Notes under the pieces: model-generated | The model's database searches: none | Told to the model about the DNA's origin: nothing | The model's input: the letters and a program-made list of their open reading frames with translations, nothing else | DNA from: Omphalotus guepiniiformis | Lineage: Eukaryota > Basidiomycota > Agaricomycetes > Agaricales > Omphalotaceae | DNA length: 64,000 nucleotides | Reading direction: 5' to 3' | Assembly: GCA_028554645.1 (NCBI GenBank) | Contig: JAQOOI010000017.1 | Coordinates: forward strand, 744,001-808,000 | Translations under genes and position numbers: made by a program | Shown here: positions 33,841-46,325 of the stretch, piece after piece | How the letters are laid out: each line of letters starts with the position of its first letter | Position numbering within the stretch: the stretch's first letter is position 1

Positions 33841-35614
33841 TCATGGGGGGTGGTCCGTAGAAGAGTCCTCAGACATATTAGTAGATGAGAGCGAAGCGTG
33901 CTGCATTAACCGTCGTAATCGAGCAAGTTCAGCTGCCAGCTCCCTGTTAAGGCCGTGAGTGACACGACACAAGAATTCCTGAACGCTGCTACTAACCTTG
34001 CTGTCTTAGCTGCCTCTTCACCGTCCTTTGAGCTCTTTTCAACTTGTGCTTTCATCTGTGCTATCTCTTCCTTCCATGCATTCTCCAAATCTTTCGACGA
34101 TTTAGCATCTTTCTCCTTCAGCTCTTTGACCGACTCTCTATCCGCTGTGCTCGCCTTGACCTCCTCAACAAGTTTGCGATACTTCTTTCCCATGTTCTCA
34201 GCTTCTGTCTTCCATCGCTCCTCCCGCCTCCTCATATCCTCTTTCAAACGATCGGTATCGGTTTTCCACGACTCTGTCATGCTCTTCAGACTGTCCCGTA
34301 AAGTGACATACTCGCGTTCGCACTTCTGGGATAGAGCTGTTGACTCTGATAGAGCAGATTCCATTTCCCTCAAGCTCTTTTTCGATTGCGTGGTATCGGA
34401 TTTTAGTTGAGATCTAAGTGCAGATGCCTCCGCTTCTGCCTTGCGTGCTCGTTCTAAAACCTGAAAAGTAGAGATTGGCCGAAAGAGACACAACGTCAAG
34501 TTTCGAACACGCACTTCCTGCAACAATCGCTCTTTACGAGCAACCACATTGTTCAAGCCTTCATTCTCCAACCTTAACCTCTCCCGTCCCTCCTTCAGAT
34601 CCTCCGTTTGCCGAGTGAGCTGCGCGACAGTCCTCTGAGAGAGCCTCAGCTGAGCTTTAGTGTTCTCCAACGCATTGCGTGCATTGACAACGCCAGTTTG
34701 AAGGTCTGCTAGAACCTTAGTCGTCCCTCCGGGTGTGAGAGATAGTCGGCGACTAGGTGAGGGTGGGGGTTGGAGGGATGAGTGTGACGTATCAGGATCA
34801 GACGGCGATAACTTGGCTGCAGAGCTTGTGGACCGTGATAGCGGGACTACGCCCTCATCGGTGAGAGCTTTCGCGTTCCCTGGAGGGTCAAGAAGATTCA
34901 TAAGACTATGTTAGTTAAGAAGCAAAACAGTATACACCGCCAACTGTGACCAACCTACAGCTGCAACCGGGATTCCTGACGGCAATCACATCCCTGTCAA
35001 TAAGCGAATGCAGAACGGAGGGAAGGAAACGCACGGCTCAAAGTTCGCGTAGGGCTGGATGTTCTTCTATGTGATGTGGGACTAACGGATCCAGCACCGA
35101 ACGACATGGGGATACCTTCTCTTATTCCGTTCTCATCTATACCATTCATTTCGCGTCGGGGAAGGGGCAAATTCGAGTCTGGACCAGCGATACTTTGAAG
35201 AACTTCAAAGCTGGATCTCTTGGACATTTTGATGGGGGTAGACATGATTGGTGCAATTACTGGTTCGGATAGGTCGGAATATGGACGTGGACCGCGAAGG
35301 ATAACGTTCTCGAGTTCGTGGACTTGTGCTTGTTGATGCCTAATAGTATGTTTCAGCGTTGATATCTGGTTCCGTACGGCGACTAGAGCATCGTCAGACC
35401 ATCAAGAAGAGACCCGAATGTCTATAGAAAACGATGAAGAGACGATGCACCTACCTGGATCGTCAAATGAAACTACAGGACTTGGGGCACGTAAAGAGAT
35501 GGAAGAACGAGACGAAGGTCTAGATAGTGAACGCTCGTGAGCTGCTTTGAGCGGTGAGAGACCTCTGTCCTGGGGTGAAGAATGGGGATTGCCAAAGGAA
35601 GAACTAGTCGACAT
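33841..35614 (-). CDS. She3-like coiled-coil protein
   Basis: The protein starts MSTSSSFGNPHSSPQDRG and ends with MSEDSSTDHPP. It consists of a Ser-rich N-terminus, a first coiled coil (VAVRNQISTLKHTIRHQQAQ, directly after the intron following FDDP), a Ser/Pro-rich middle, and a long second coiled coil with the segment QLRLSQRTVAQLTRQTEDLK and ENEGLNNVVARKERLLQEV. This matches basidiomycete proteins annotated as SWI5-dependent HO expression protein 3 (She3, PF17078), an adaptor linking mRNA-protein particles to class V myosin. One intron inside the second coil (about 34461-34514) is a multiple of three, so the frame reads through it. The She3 label is by similarity to that fungal group only; RNA binding is not visible. 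Confidence 0.75.
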
Positions 35615-36417
35615 TCAATTATACAGGGTTGAAATGAAGTAAGGAACGTTGAGATGGAGACTGAACGTTTCCTAAATGAATATGGAACAACTTTCAGAGT
35701 CGCCAATAAGAAAATGAATGTCGCAGTTCGCCAGTGGCTGGCTGCACCTCCAGAAGAGTGGATTATTATTTGTTCCTGCTTGGAGTATATAACAGCAGTT
35801 CGAAAGGAATATCGGCCCGGATATCCCCTTGCCTTTCGCTTTCATGTTCCAGCTAAACTACATACACACAGTAAGTATATACGATGCTACCCTGGAGATT
35901 CATGACAATAGCCTATGATGATAATAGATAATTTCAAGCGAAACGGGCAAAGATTTTCACCCCTGGACATCTCCTGATTGTTTGACAGGCAGAGAAGTAT
36001 CAATCTACAGCCGTGAATCTATCAATCGTGCTGCTGAACGCTATCATACCGAAGGCTCACAAACATTATTGCTGCCGTGCACGAAAATCAAATAGCAGCG
36101 TATTCAGTGTCAGTGAAATTCTAGTCTGTAACATTCTGAGCGAAGTGGGTCTTCGTCTAGGAAACTTGTGTGAATATAGGATACGTCACAACTCGTTCCA
36201 TGACTCTTCAATAATACTTAGAGATGTACAAGAGTTGTAAGTAAGTATGTGCTCGCACTGATTCAAATAGCGGACACAAAGCTTCCGCCTTGAACGCGAG
36301 CCCGGCGCACCGGTCCGCGACGCGTTGAATAGCGCGTCAGCACGTGCCACTCTTCTGTTCACTCACTCCGATCGACTATTTCTGTCCTATTCTTCCATCT
36401 CCATACTATGTCCGTCC
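35615..36417. promoter_or_regulatory. Divergent intergenic region
   Basis: This is about 800 bases between two divergent genes (She3-like and DEK_C/HIRIP3-like). A frame of about 80 codons lies at 35654-35905 but has no family or splice support. The last 150 bases before the second gene contain several CG-rich motifs (ACGCGTTG, GCGCGTCAGCACGTG), including a CACGTG E-box at about 36339-36344. Confidence 0.5.
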
Positions 36418-38129
36418 CCGATATCTCAGCTCTTCAGGACCTTGCAACGAAGCTAGTCAGACGAGCCCATAAAGAAGGAACGTTGCAGTCAGTTACTGTT
36501 CTCATTGCTAATGACATTTCCATGCTAACAGCATGAAGTGAATTGACGCCAAGGATTATTCGCAATGATATTGAGACCCAGCTATCTCTTGAGCCTGGTT
36601 TATTAGACGCGAAAGAGTACAGGTCAGCTTTGAAGGCAGCTATTGTTGAAGCTCAGGTGTGTGTAGTGAACCTTACTTGTGTGCTTGGATGTACTCACGT
36701 CATAATGAAGGAAAATCTGGATGAATCGGCCCCTGCTTTAGAAGCTGAAGACAAACCACCTGAAGAAAAGCCCAAGAGCAAGACCAAGTCGACAATAGGC
36801 AAGAGCAAATCGCGTCAAAGTACAGAATCAGACGCGACTTTATCGAAAGGGAAGAAACGCAAAGTAGAGGACGATCACAAAAGTTCAGTGAAAAAGAAGA
36901 AGCCTACCACCGCGAAATCTACGGGAAAGGACTCCAAGACTGTTATGCAATCGTTCAAGTCCGCTGTAGGTCATCACCTTGTATCGAACGCGCTCATTTA
37001 TTGACAGAGTCTTAGGAGTTTGTCCCCCCTTCATCTGATGTCGAGGACGCGGTACACGATAGCTTATTCTCTGCTGAGGTGCGAGACGCGTGTCTTTTCC
37101 TCTTTTGATGCGATCTGATATATCACGTTCAGGAGAGTACACCTCAAAAGAAGCTCTCCAAAAAGCGTTCCAGTAAACCACTGCGACTCTCATCGCCAGA
37201 TGAGGAGCCCGAGAGCAAGCCATCAAGCTCAAAACGCGAGACTGCTTCAAGCTCTCTTTCTGCTGCTCCGGAACCCAGCGAAGACCTAGTGCGACTGTTT
37301 CTTGCTTTGAGATTTGTCTGGCTTAAGATTTATCTTGTAGAAGAGTGAATCCGAGCTTTCCGTTCTAATCGACGACGAGCCTCCAAAGCAAAAGAAGAAG
37401 GCAAAGACGAAGGATCAGGCGGGTAGTATCAGCGCATATATTTGACGTCCCGCATCCTTCTCAATGTCTTGCAGGGTAGTAACGGCACGAAGGCATCTAA
37501 AGCGCAACAACAGAAGAAGTCTGCTCCCAGTCTGAGTAAAGACGAAGAAAGGATTAAGAAACTGAAGGTACTATATAACAGTTTTTGGTTCTTATCACTG
37601 TACTCACTGTGAAATGACATTTGTACTTCTATCAGAGCTTGATACTTGCATGTGGTGTCCGGAAAGTATGGTCAAAAGTCTTCAAGGGAATCGAAGATAA
37701 ACCTTCTCAACAAATTAAGATGCTTCGGAGTATGCTTGCGGATTTGGGTATGACTGGTCGTATGAGTATGGAACAGGCAAAGGCCATTCGAGAACGGCGG
37801 GAGCTGGCGGAAGAGCTGGGTTCGTCTCTGGACTTTATGCCAATTCTATTTCCTCTCTGAACTCGTTGACTCGTCACAGCTGAAGTGCAATCCTTTGAGA
37901 AATCGGTGTTGAAGCAGTCTCGAGGATCTCGATCGAAGGTTGAGTCGGAACATGCAGCAAGTGCATCAGAGTCTGGGGATGAGGAAGAAGATGTGCCTCC
38001 TGCTAAACGAAAAGTATGCTTTTGTTCAAAACCCTCTCTCATCGTAGTCCAATCTAATGATCTCAACAGCCTAGAAATGCCCGACAAAGCATCATGGCGT
38101 TCTTGGGTGACCAAAGTGAATCGGAATGA
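36418..38129 (+). CDS. DEK_C / HIRIP3-like chromatin protein (putative histone chaperone)
   Basis: About nine exons with short introns were joined. The N-terminus has a DEK_C-like helical domain (LTPRIIRNDIETQLSLEPGLLD...YRSALKAAI). The middle is a long low-complexity, Lys/Ser/Glu-rich region with basic clusters (GKKRKVEDD, VKKKKP). The C-terminus carries the HIRIP3-type block SLSKDEERIKKLKSLILACGVRKVW followed by FKGIEDKPSQQIKMLRSMLADLGM and GRMSMEQAKAIRERRELAEEL. The end RNARQSIMAFLGDQSESE is acidic. HIRIP3 proteins bind H2A/H2B, and the acidic and basic segments fit a nuclear histone chaperone. The first intron's acceptor was chosen so that THELTPRI is in frame. Function is inferred from family only. 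Confidence 0.8.
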
Positions 38130-38183
38130 ATGAATTGCGGTGTTTGTATTTCAACTATGTGTACTAATCATGAGTCGGCTACT

Positions 38184-41100
38184 TTACTTGGGCTCGAAGA
38201 ACATCGGGTTTGGACGCAGACTTTGCTGTTTGTTGTATCCCGGCCCTTCGTAATCCTTGAACTGCAAAGCAGTGGAGAAGATGCCATCTGAGACCAGTTG
38301 CAGCCCTGCAATCGAAGCACCTTCGTTGTCTAAAGACCATAATGACAGGGCTAGAGTGTTTGTCGAGTTTCGAAGTAGGATACTATAGCTATGTATCAGT
38401 GTCACGATCGAGTAACTATCGCTGGCAAAGCTTACCCCGCTGGCAAAACAAACAGCGTTTGAGGTCTGGGGGCGTAAATCGTTTTATTGGACTACTGCCA
38501 TTGGGAAGCATATAAACGCACCCTATGTTATTGATGTACTTGCCGACTTGCCAGCCATTGAGGTAAATCTGAACTCTGAAGTTGGAAGTGATGTCGCTGG
38601 GGGTGATCGATAATCGAATCGGGACGTCGAAACCATCCGGGATAGCCTAAATATCGTATGCCACCGTGGTCAGAATGGTAGCTCCTCGGCATATATACTA
38701 CTCGACTTCATGATGAATGCACTTACTAGGTCAAATGTAGTACGATAGAATTTGACACCAGCACCCCTGATACTCGTACTTCCGGATGGCCAGGCTTCGT
38801 CGGGGAAGCCAGGTAGATGCGCACCGATCCTTTCAGCGTATAAACCACCCTCGTTTAGGTATCCGCGAAATGTGTCTGGAGCTTGAGCTGCGCCTCCCTA
38901 CATAGCGTGACATGGTCAGGAGCGCGTCCATACTGCTAATGAACATTTGATGATACCTGATTGCCTTGCAGTGTCCAGGACGAGAACGTTGTGTTGCCAC
39001 CAACAAGGGTGTATCCACGAATACCACGAGGTTCCTTCCCGCCATTCGCTGCGAATGGAAATTGTCAGTTCTGGAATCGTTCAGAGGGTGGTGTACGTAC
39101 TGCTAGTCTCAGAAAGGCTACCGCTCTGACGATAAGTGATGCGTACAACGACAAATGCGTTGTTTCTTACCCCATGTGATCTGACGAAGGGGTGAAAACT
39201 CATAAATAATGAGCAGACAACTCGAATACCTTGTAAAACTACGACGACATTCTCCCTTCCAACTCGCAACGTACCATTCGGGAACGACCATGTATCACTC
39301 GTCATGCTAACGCTCGCATTACCTTGGCTCGACCCAAGAAAGACACCATTGAGCCAGGCGGAATATCCACCGGCGAACCCGTATTGTACACTCAAACTGA
39401 CAGCTGTCTCTTCGCCAGTAGCATTGAATCGCCCGCGGAAAATCAAATTACCACCGTAAAATCTGCCACAAAAGAATGAGTGTGGAGGTATATGCGGAAA
39501 GTTTAAAAACTCGCCCGTATTGCTGAGAATATAGAACTTGACTTCCAGCTAGAGGTGGAAGGTTTGTGTACTAAGAATATCATTTATCGACAAATGATCA
39601 AGTGAAATGATTCAATTGCAGCTCTCACATTCGTCGTAGTCTGATCTGCGAGCGTGAAGTTCGAGTCGTCGAAATCAGGGTCAATCTCTGGTAAACTGCA
39701 TCGAGGTAAACATGAGAATGAAAGGGCGAAACTAGGTGGTCATACCTCCCAGCCGCTTTCCAGCTATCCAGCTCCGGTAGAACCAAATTGAACTCGATCA
39801 CGGCTAGTTCGCCAGTAAAAGATCCACGGGAGGTCTTGCTAACATTTACAGTGGCACCGTTCCACGTTAACTGTGAAATAGCAGGCTGAGCTATGAATTC
39901 TATCTTCGTGGTTCCATTCAGATCCCCGGTCTGTGTGTGATAGTGAGCTGTGGCGCTGGCAAGTCAAGCAGAGGATGGACTTGCGAGGATCAAGGTATTG
40001 TCGTTCAAACTCGCACTCCTCACGATGTAGGGACCACCAACGAGAACACTAAACAGTTGTTGAGTATGTGCACGGACGGAACAAATCAGGACACGAACGT
40101 TTCATTTGTACCAATGGAGAAGAAATTGCCAAAATCTCCATTTTCGTGTATGACCGGCGCATGCCATTGGTATGCCGTGTCTTTGTCCATCACGATAACT
40201 ACAAACGACGCACTTCCGGAATCGACAGTAATGAATTGCGTCCCGTTAAGTTCATAATTTAGAGTGAGAGTTCCGTTTGAGAATGATGACACTGCATTCG
40301 AGGCGTCACTTAGATCGACATGTGGCTCAGAGTGAAGCAAGAATGCTGTTTCTCCTGTTTCTCCTGCGCCCGCGTAGAAGACGATGTATTCGACGGAGCC
40401 GATCCTGCGAGTAATTAGACCTCAGGGAGACCGCGAACTGAAGGGTTCTGGCTCACGTAGTCCATGTCATGATCCTGTAGACGATTGACCATGAGCATTC
40501 AACGCAAAGGCAACTTCAGCGAAACGAATAAGAACGTACTCCGCCGTTGAATACAAAATGGTGATAGCATTCTGACCGAAAGCATAATCAGTCACGAGAA
40601 TCTTACTGTCTCGGCCGTTGAATGTGATTTCTCCAGATTGGGGTATAAGAAGTGCACCCCGAGAGGTGTTTACCGTGATTTGAGTCGTGGTCAACGCAGT
40701 AGAACTATGACAATCACAATGAGTCTTTCACGTTGTTGTTCGCCCGGTGGTACAACAACATCAACTCACGTCGAATCGCTATGTCGAGTGACATAGAAAC
40801 CGGCACCAGTTATGGTATTCCGTAGCTCAGCAGCATGAATAAGTGAAGAAGTAGTGTAATTCGTGCCATTGCCCAAAAGCGTGGAACCAAGGAGGTCGCG
40901 AGAGACGCGAAGAAACAGCCCTGTGTGCTGGGGTGAGTTCATGTGACTACCATGAGTCATGGTTCTTTACCCTGCAGTTTCATTTCATTCATTTTCGATG
41001 TATTTGCGACACGGTTTTCATTCAGACCTGCCCAGTTAGTATTATTTGAAAGTCATGCAAAGTCTTGAGGGCATACACCCACCTCCTCCGTAGTCATATG

Positions 41101-42869
41101 ATGTGTAGGAGACCGGAGCAGCTGTCTGCCCCCAATTCGTCCCTCCAAAGGTCACTGAAACAGGTTATGAGTTGTTTCTATAGTTTTAAGAGACACTTAC
41201 TGTAAATGTCTACACATCCGCGTAGATAAGTAAGAAGACAAGATACGAGAACCAGCGCATACTCATGATAGTGGTTGTTTGTGCACTGACAGATTTCATG
41301 AGCACGTAAATAGTCAGAAATCGTTGCAACGCACTAATTCTCCTTGTATCCTTGTAGAAGACGTTCTCTGGCACAATACACTCAATCAAAGACGCCTCTT
41401 CCAGCATACAGGTCGAAATTTACCGTAGTCAGCATCAGTAAGGTCATTCGCTGTGAAAGCATGCGACATGAGCGGCAATGATCGACCTGCATGCTAGATA
41501 GTGACTCACAGTATTTCTCATATCCAGTTCCACCGCGAGCGCCTGCGCCCCAATTTAACAAGAAGCCTCCTCCGAACTGCCAGCGATTGATCAAGGACCG
41601 GAAGACGCGCAGTATCAGAACTTACTTCCGCAAGACATAGCGGGTTACTTGGCGCGACATTTTCATGTGCGGAAAAGTAGATTGATTGGACCTGTGCCCA
41701 GCTGTTGGCGCCTTGAGGGTACGAATCGCCGCTGACCAGTGTTTCTTCAGGTGAGTGACGTCTGTGCGTGCATCAACATTGATATAACTACCAGTATATG
41801 TTGACACGACCTGTCCCAGGTAAATCCGGGGAGAAATTTCTACATTTCAGAAGAAAGTAAGTGAGGGAAGTGGCATGTGCTGGGTTGAATGAGTTACCCT
41901 GTTTGTCCTGCATGCTGATCATTATGGGTGATCGCTGCGCAAATGGTAGTCAGAATGTCAACAATATAATCGAGCGAATGGATCATACGGATCACTATGC
42001 CATTTGCTCTGTAAGTGTCAATGACAAGTTGCATGTATGGACTATGCGTCGGACTGGCACTGAATTCATTTTCAGCTTGAACGAGGATGACTGAATGACT
42101 TCATGATTAGTACGCGACAAGTGCGGGCCAGCGATTATGCACTTGGTCCTCCCTCCGTTATCTGATTCCTTGCTATTATCTTAGAGATTGCGTTCATCCA
42201 AGGCATCCAAACTGAAATATTAAATAAACGGCAGAACCTGGCAACAGTACAGTGCCTGCTCACCCTGAGTATAGTTTGCATTATCAGTCCGTAGATCTCC
42301 TGCGATATTCTCCACCCAGCCCGGAAACCCCCCACCAGTTGTTTCCGCATCTTTCGATGATTAAATGAGTGACAATGAAAACTTGGGCAGATCCTCGGCG
42401 ACTTACTTATGTATGGACCTGGCCTTTAAAGAAATTAGCTGCAATTGTTTACGCCCTGTCCGAGAAATGCATACCTCGCAATCATCCACAGACCAGCATT
42501 TTGAGCCTCGTCGATAAATCTCTGTATATCACGATAAGTCCCTTCCTCAAAATCCCCAGCACCGCCGTTCGTTGAAGGCGAAGGGAAGTGCAAGGTCCAG
42601 CTAATACAGAATGAAACGGTGTTGAAACCATGAGCTTTTACTTTCTGAAAGAGGTCTGCCCAGAGGTCTGGATTTCCAGGTAAACGCCATGGATGCATTT
42701 CTGCGGACAGAATGAAGACTCTCTGTCCGTGTATTGAGAGGGAGTGAGGGTCCCATGTAACTGCATCTGTGAGGCCGGTACTGTTCCTCCGAGAGAGATT
42801 GCTGGCAGTTACACTGGCCCAACAAGTTGAGACGTACAGCAGGGCGATCGCAATGAACTTTGAAAACAT
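38184..42869 (-). CDS. Secreted beta-galactosidase, GH35
   Basis: This is a large, intron-rich gene of about 1000 residues. It starts at 42869 with a signal peptide ([19 protein letters not shown]). GH35 motifs follow in order: [47 protein letters not shown] (spliced across 42421-42437) and VQAENEF with the acid/base Glu (about 42065). After these come [13 protein letters not shown] and FGGTNWG before YTSYDYG. The C-terminus has jelly-roll beta-sandwich segments ending [13 protein letters not shown]. The enzyme releases terminal galactose from cell-wall polysaccharides or lactose outside the cell. I checked the catalytic half exon by exon and it is intact. The C-terminal half has many small introns that I did not resolve to the base. 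Confidence 0.9.
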
Positions 42870-43406
42870 TGTGCACCACCTTCCACGCTTTCGGTTCGAG
42901 TGAAGAGTCTTATATTCCAGAATTTTGTTGTATTGTTCGACATGAATGATTACGACCCAAGGAACAAAAATGGTCCATTCTCGAGCACCTGATCACGAAA
43001 ATAATATTAACAGTACGGGTATGCGAGGAGAATAGTGCGCTTGGAAGTGCACGGTCCGTTGTCGCCCCGACTACCGGCATGTGAGCGTGTCCCACTGACC
43101 CTTAGGAAAAGGACCGACCTCAAAATATCGAGGTTGTTGAATAACAAGTTCGTTCGTTCCTTATTTGCTCGAATACCATTCCGAAGTAATTCCAAGGCAA
43201 AGCTTGTCTCTTGAAGACCATCCAAGTTAATCAGAACGTCTTTGGAGTTGAATAGCTTAGCTTGGAACTAAAGAAAGCAAAGGTGCCTCTAGAGTCTACC
43301 CACCTGCGGAGTTAGAGGCAGAGGTGCATTGTGCCGCGTCAGACTCTGACAGTGAATCAGCCATCAAATACCGCCTCTCCTAAGCACGATGTGAAAATTA
43401 AATAAG
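42870..43406. promoter_or_regulatory. Divergent intergenic region
   Basis: This is about 540 bases between the divergent beta-galactosidase and VPS25 genes, so it probably holds both promoters. No other gene or repeat is seen. Confidence 0.45.
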
Positions 43407-44194
43407 ATGTCCCTCTCCACATTCACAACAACAACTGGTATTCTTTTGCTTCTTGTTTGAGTTTTCAGCGCTCAATCTTATCTCTAGGATTCTTACTTCC
43501 CTCTATTCACTCTGCACCCCCCTTCTTCACGTCAGGCTCCTAAAGTCAAGTCATCTGGCAGATATACTCAGTAGAATGATAGGCAGCAACCAAACCCCAC
43601 TACACTCTCAATCGCGACTGGGCAGTGGATTCAGATTATCTTGAGATATGCAAAACACAGACGGTTGTTCGTGCTACGAGTGGAGGATAGCGAAACTTCG
43701 GGAAACGATTGGGATGAGGTGTTGCGAAATGAGCGTATAAACAGTGCGATTGAACGTCTTGCATTACTACCGATCTTTTCTAATCTTGAACTCGTGCAGG
43801 GAAGCTTCTACCAGCATATTTGTCGTATATCTTGGACACGATGGTGTCTCAGAACCTGGCGGTGTATGAACCGCCGAAGCAGACAAGATCAGTGCTACTA
43901 TATTGGCGTCTACCAGACGAATGGGCTGAGAGCCTTCATGAATGGGTCAGTATTACCCTTCTGTTGCAAATTCACTCTGACGTGGAGAAAATCTAGGCTA
44001 CATCCACTGGTCAACTGAATACGATATTGACGTTCTACGACATTACGGACCCTCAGGTTGAATCCTCATTATCTGGAATACCTGTGACTCTGTTGCGGCA
44101 AGCCATTACTATCCTGTCCAAGTCTAATCGTGCTCAAATCATTGCAATCGCTGACGGGGAGGGGGTTAGATTCTTCCCTCCAACTGGCAAGTAA
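43407..44194 (+). CDS. VPS25: ESCRT-II subunit Vps25
   Basis: Five small exons (43407-43437, 43488-43530, 43583-43743, 43800-43945, 43997-44194) join to 192 residues, the usual Vps25 size. No single reading frame shows the gene; it appears only after splicing. Family signatures are the PPFFTQQPNPTT motif (formed across intron 2), QWIQIILRYAKHRRLF, ERINRKLLPAYLSYIL, NLAVYEPPKQTRSVLLYWRLP, and the second winged helix LNTILTFYDITDP...ILSKSNRAQIIAIADGEGVRFF. Vps25 forms the two arms of the ESCRT-II Y and recruits ESCRT-III at endosomes during multivesicular body sorting. All junctions are GT-AG with consistent phase. Confidence 0.93.
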
Positions 44195-44625
44195 ACCATT
44201 GTGTATATTACACTGATACCACATAAGATGAACTGTTCCAATAGAAATTGTATCTTGTCATGGAAACCTGCACAGAACGCGACTCTTTATATGCTTTCGG
44301 AGATCAATCGTAGCTTGACAAATGGAGAATACTGGCCCATGCCAGCATGCATGCGTCTTCCAGTCGAAGTGAATGTAGAAATATGAAGAAGGAACAGATC
44401 AAGTTACCCTGTCAGCCTTAGTTCTTCAGCGTTACCTTACAGTGAATGTGTCGCGCTTTTCTCAACGCCTTGACGGTTGCTGTACAAATTTCGTTTGACT
44501 GCTCACCAGTAGTGGCACTACTCTGTCACGTGGCAGACGCGACGCGATTTCTTCTGTTGCTCCTCCATCCTATATACTCCCACTCCCTCTAGGCTTGTTC
44601 TCTCATTAAGAACAGTGACTCTTCT
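44195..44625. other. Intergenic
   Basis: This is about 430 bases between VPS25 and the second RING gene. A TATATA-like box lies at about 44570-44576, 50 bases upstream of the RING ATG. No gene is seen. Confidence 0.4.
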
Positions 44626-45963
44626 ATGCCGCCTAAAATACATTGTCACATCTGCCTTGGAAGTTTTCATATCTCAAGAATTCTGACTTACCCTTGTGGT
44701 GCGTTGGGTAGTTCGTGTGGCTCTGCATTCACGCATCATATCCCTAGGCCATGGTTTCTGCATTGACTGCGTTGAAATCAGTCACAGGAAGAGTAATGTA
44801 ACGTGCGCCATGTGTCGCGAGAAAGTCGATCGGAACAAAGCTCGTCCTATCTACCTCGATCTGGTGGACTCTGCGCGTTCTGATGCGGAAACGACAGTTG
44901 AGGGTTTGGCAAAAATGGACGCGGATACGAAGAAAATTAGCTTGCAAAGAGGTGCAACGAGGATACAAAAAGCTATTGAAACTCTAAACTGCGATAATGA
45001 TATAGCGGTACGTTGCCTAACGCGTCGTTCAGGTATCAAGGGTTGATTATGTACCCCCTAGCATTCACTCCAACAAGCCTTGGACGACTTCCGGACTCGT
45101 ATCATTCCTTGCTTCTCCAAAGTCGAAGAACAGAATGAAGAGATCATAGCGCTTCGAGATCGTCTTCTACGTGCTCAACGAAATGTCAAATCTCTGCAGA
45201 ATGTGGAAACAGAATCATTAAAAAAGGATGAAGCGTTGGTCGGGCTTCGAGCTGACTTGAAGCATGTGGAGAAGGATCGTGATCAGGCTGTCTCGTTCGC
45301 AGAAACACTCTCAGGAAAAGTGATACAACTTCGACAGGGCAATGAGAGTGCTAAGGAGAAGATGGAAAAACTAGAAAATGAGAATCAGCGTCTTCGAGCA
45401 ATATTGGAGCGTCAGGGCATGACTGTACGTCTGGCGTATCTTTCACTTTCGCAGTGATCACATCCTTTTTGTACAGGCTCGTGCTCAGGACACCAAAATC
45501 AAAGCTCTCAGGCAGGAACTTGCAAGCCTAAAAGCACGCAACGAGGATCTTGAGAAAACGCAGACTATTGAGGAATCCCTCGTGGTTGAATCGTTCCAAG
45601 AAGTGAGTAACCTGCTGTTACATATATTGCTAGTCAACTAACCATCACGTACCTGGTCCGCAGCATTACTCCTTTTCTTCTTCACCTTCATCGCCACGTC
45701 TGTCGTCCGATGGTCCGATGGAACATGCGTCTCAACGATCGTCCGGTGGTTCTTCTTTCAGTGTCTCACACGGATATGAGGGAATGCCAGCGCCTGGGTT
45801 TTCCTCCGATTGGAAGATGAATGCACCTGATCGACACCTAAAGAGAAAGTCGAATGCTTTGAATCCCGCAACCAACTTTCCGATTGCAGTAGACAGAGGT
45901 GGACGACCTAAATTTCCAGTGCAGACTGGTCCCAAACGCTCACGACGAGCGCCAATGTCATGA
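44626..45963 (+). CDS. RING-finger protein with coiled coil (paralogue 2)
   Basis: The protein starts MPPKIHCHICLGSFHISR. The C3HC4 RING reads CHIC, then YPCGHGFCIDC (formed across a GT-AG intron at about 44699-44747), then CAMC. Behind it are a Ser/Asp-rich linker and a coiled coil of at least 120 residues (VEEQNEEIIALRDRLLRAQ, EKMEKLENENQRLRAIL). The C-terminal region is Ser-rich, turning basic at the end (GPKRSRRAPMS). Further introns lie at about 45007-45074, 45424-45477 and 45603-45662. It is a probable E3 ubiquitin ligase of unknown target. Intron position inside the RING (just before GH) matches paralogues 1 and 3. Confidence 0.85.
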
Positions 45964-46325
45964 ACCTGAATGGTGATTATGTAACCAGTGCGCGTGACCA
46001 ATTGTGGGGAAATGCCTCCGAGGTGGCGTCTATGAAAACTATTCTTACGGCAGTGGAGATTTCTTGTTATTGCAGCCCTGGACGAAGCTACGTTCTTTTC
46101 TTCTACTATTGCATACCTGTATCTTTTACGACACTGGAATACTCGAAAGAAATACCAAGGTCTTTCAGTAAACCTTCTGCGGGCTATTTAAATATGAAAC
46201 AGCACCTCGGATTAGGCACCTAGCCGGCGGCCGGGCGTAGTGCGTTCGAACGAGGTCTTACATCGCTTAGAGTTCAACTTCGTCGTCGTTTCCTGGCTTT
46301 CGCCAGACAGCGTTCAGCAGTTGTT
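45964..46325. other. Intergenic
   Basis: This is about 360 bases between the RING gene and the histidine kinase. The kinase frame stays open upstream of its ATG back to 46224 without another ATG. No other feature is seen. Confidence 0.4.

Noticed and set aside
35654..35905. 83-codon + strand frame upstream of the She3-like gene
   Set aside because: It has no family motif and no splice partner, and it overlaps the divergent promoter.
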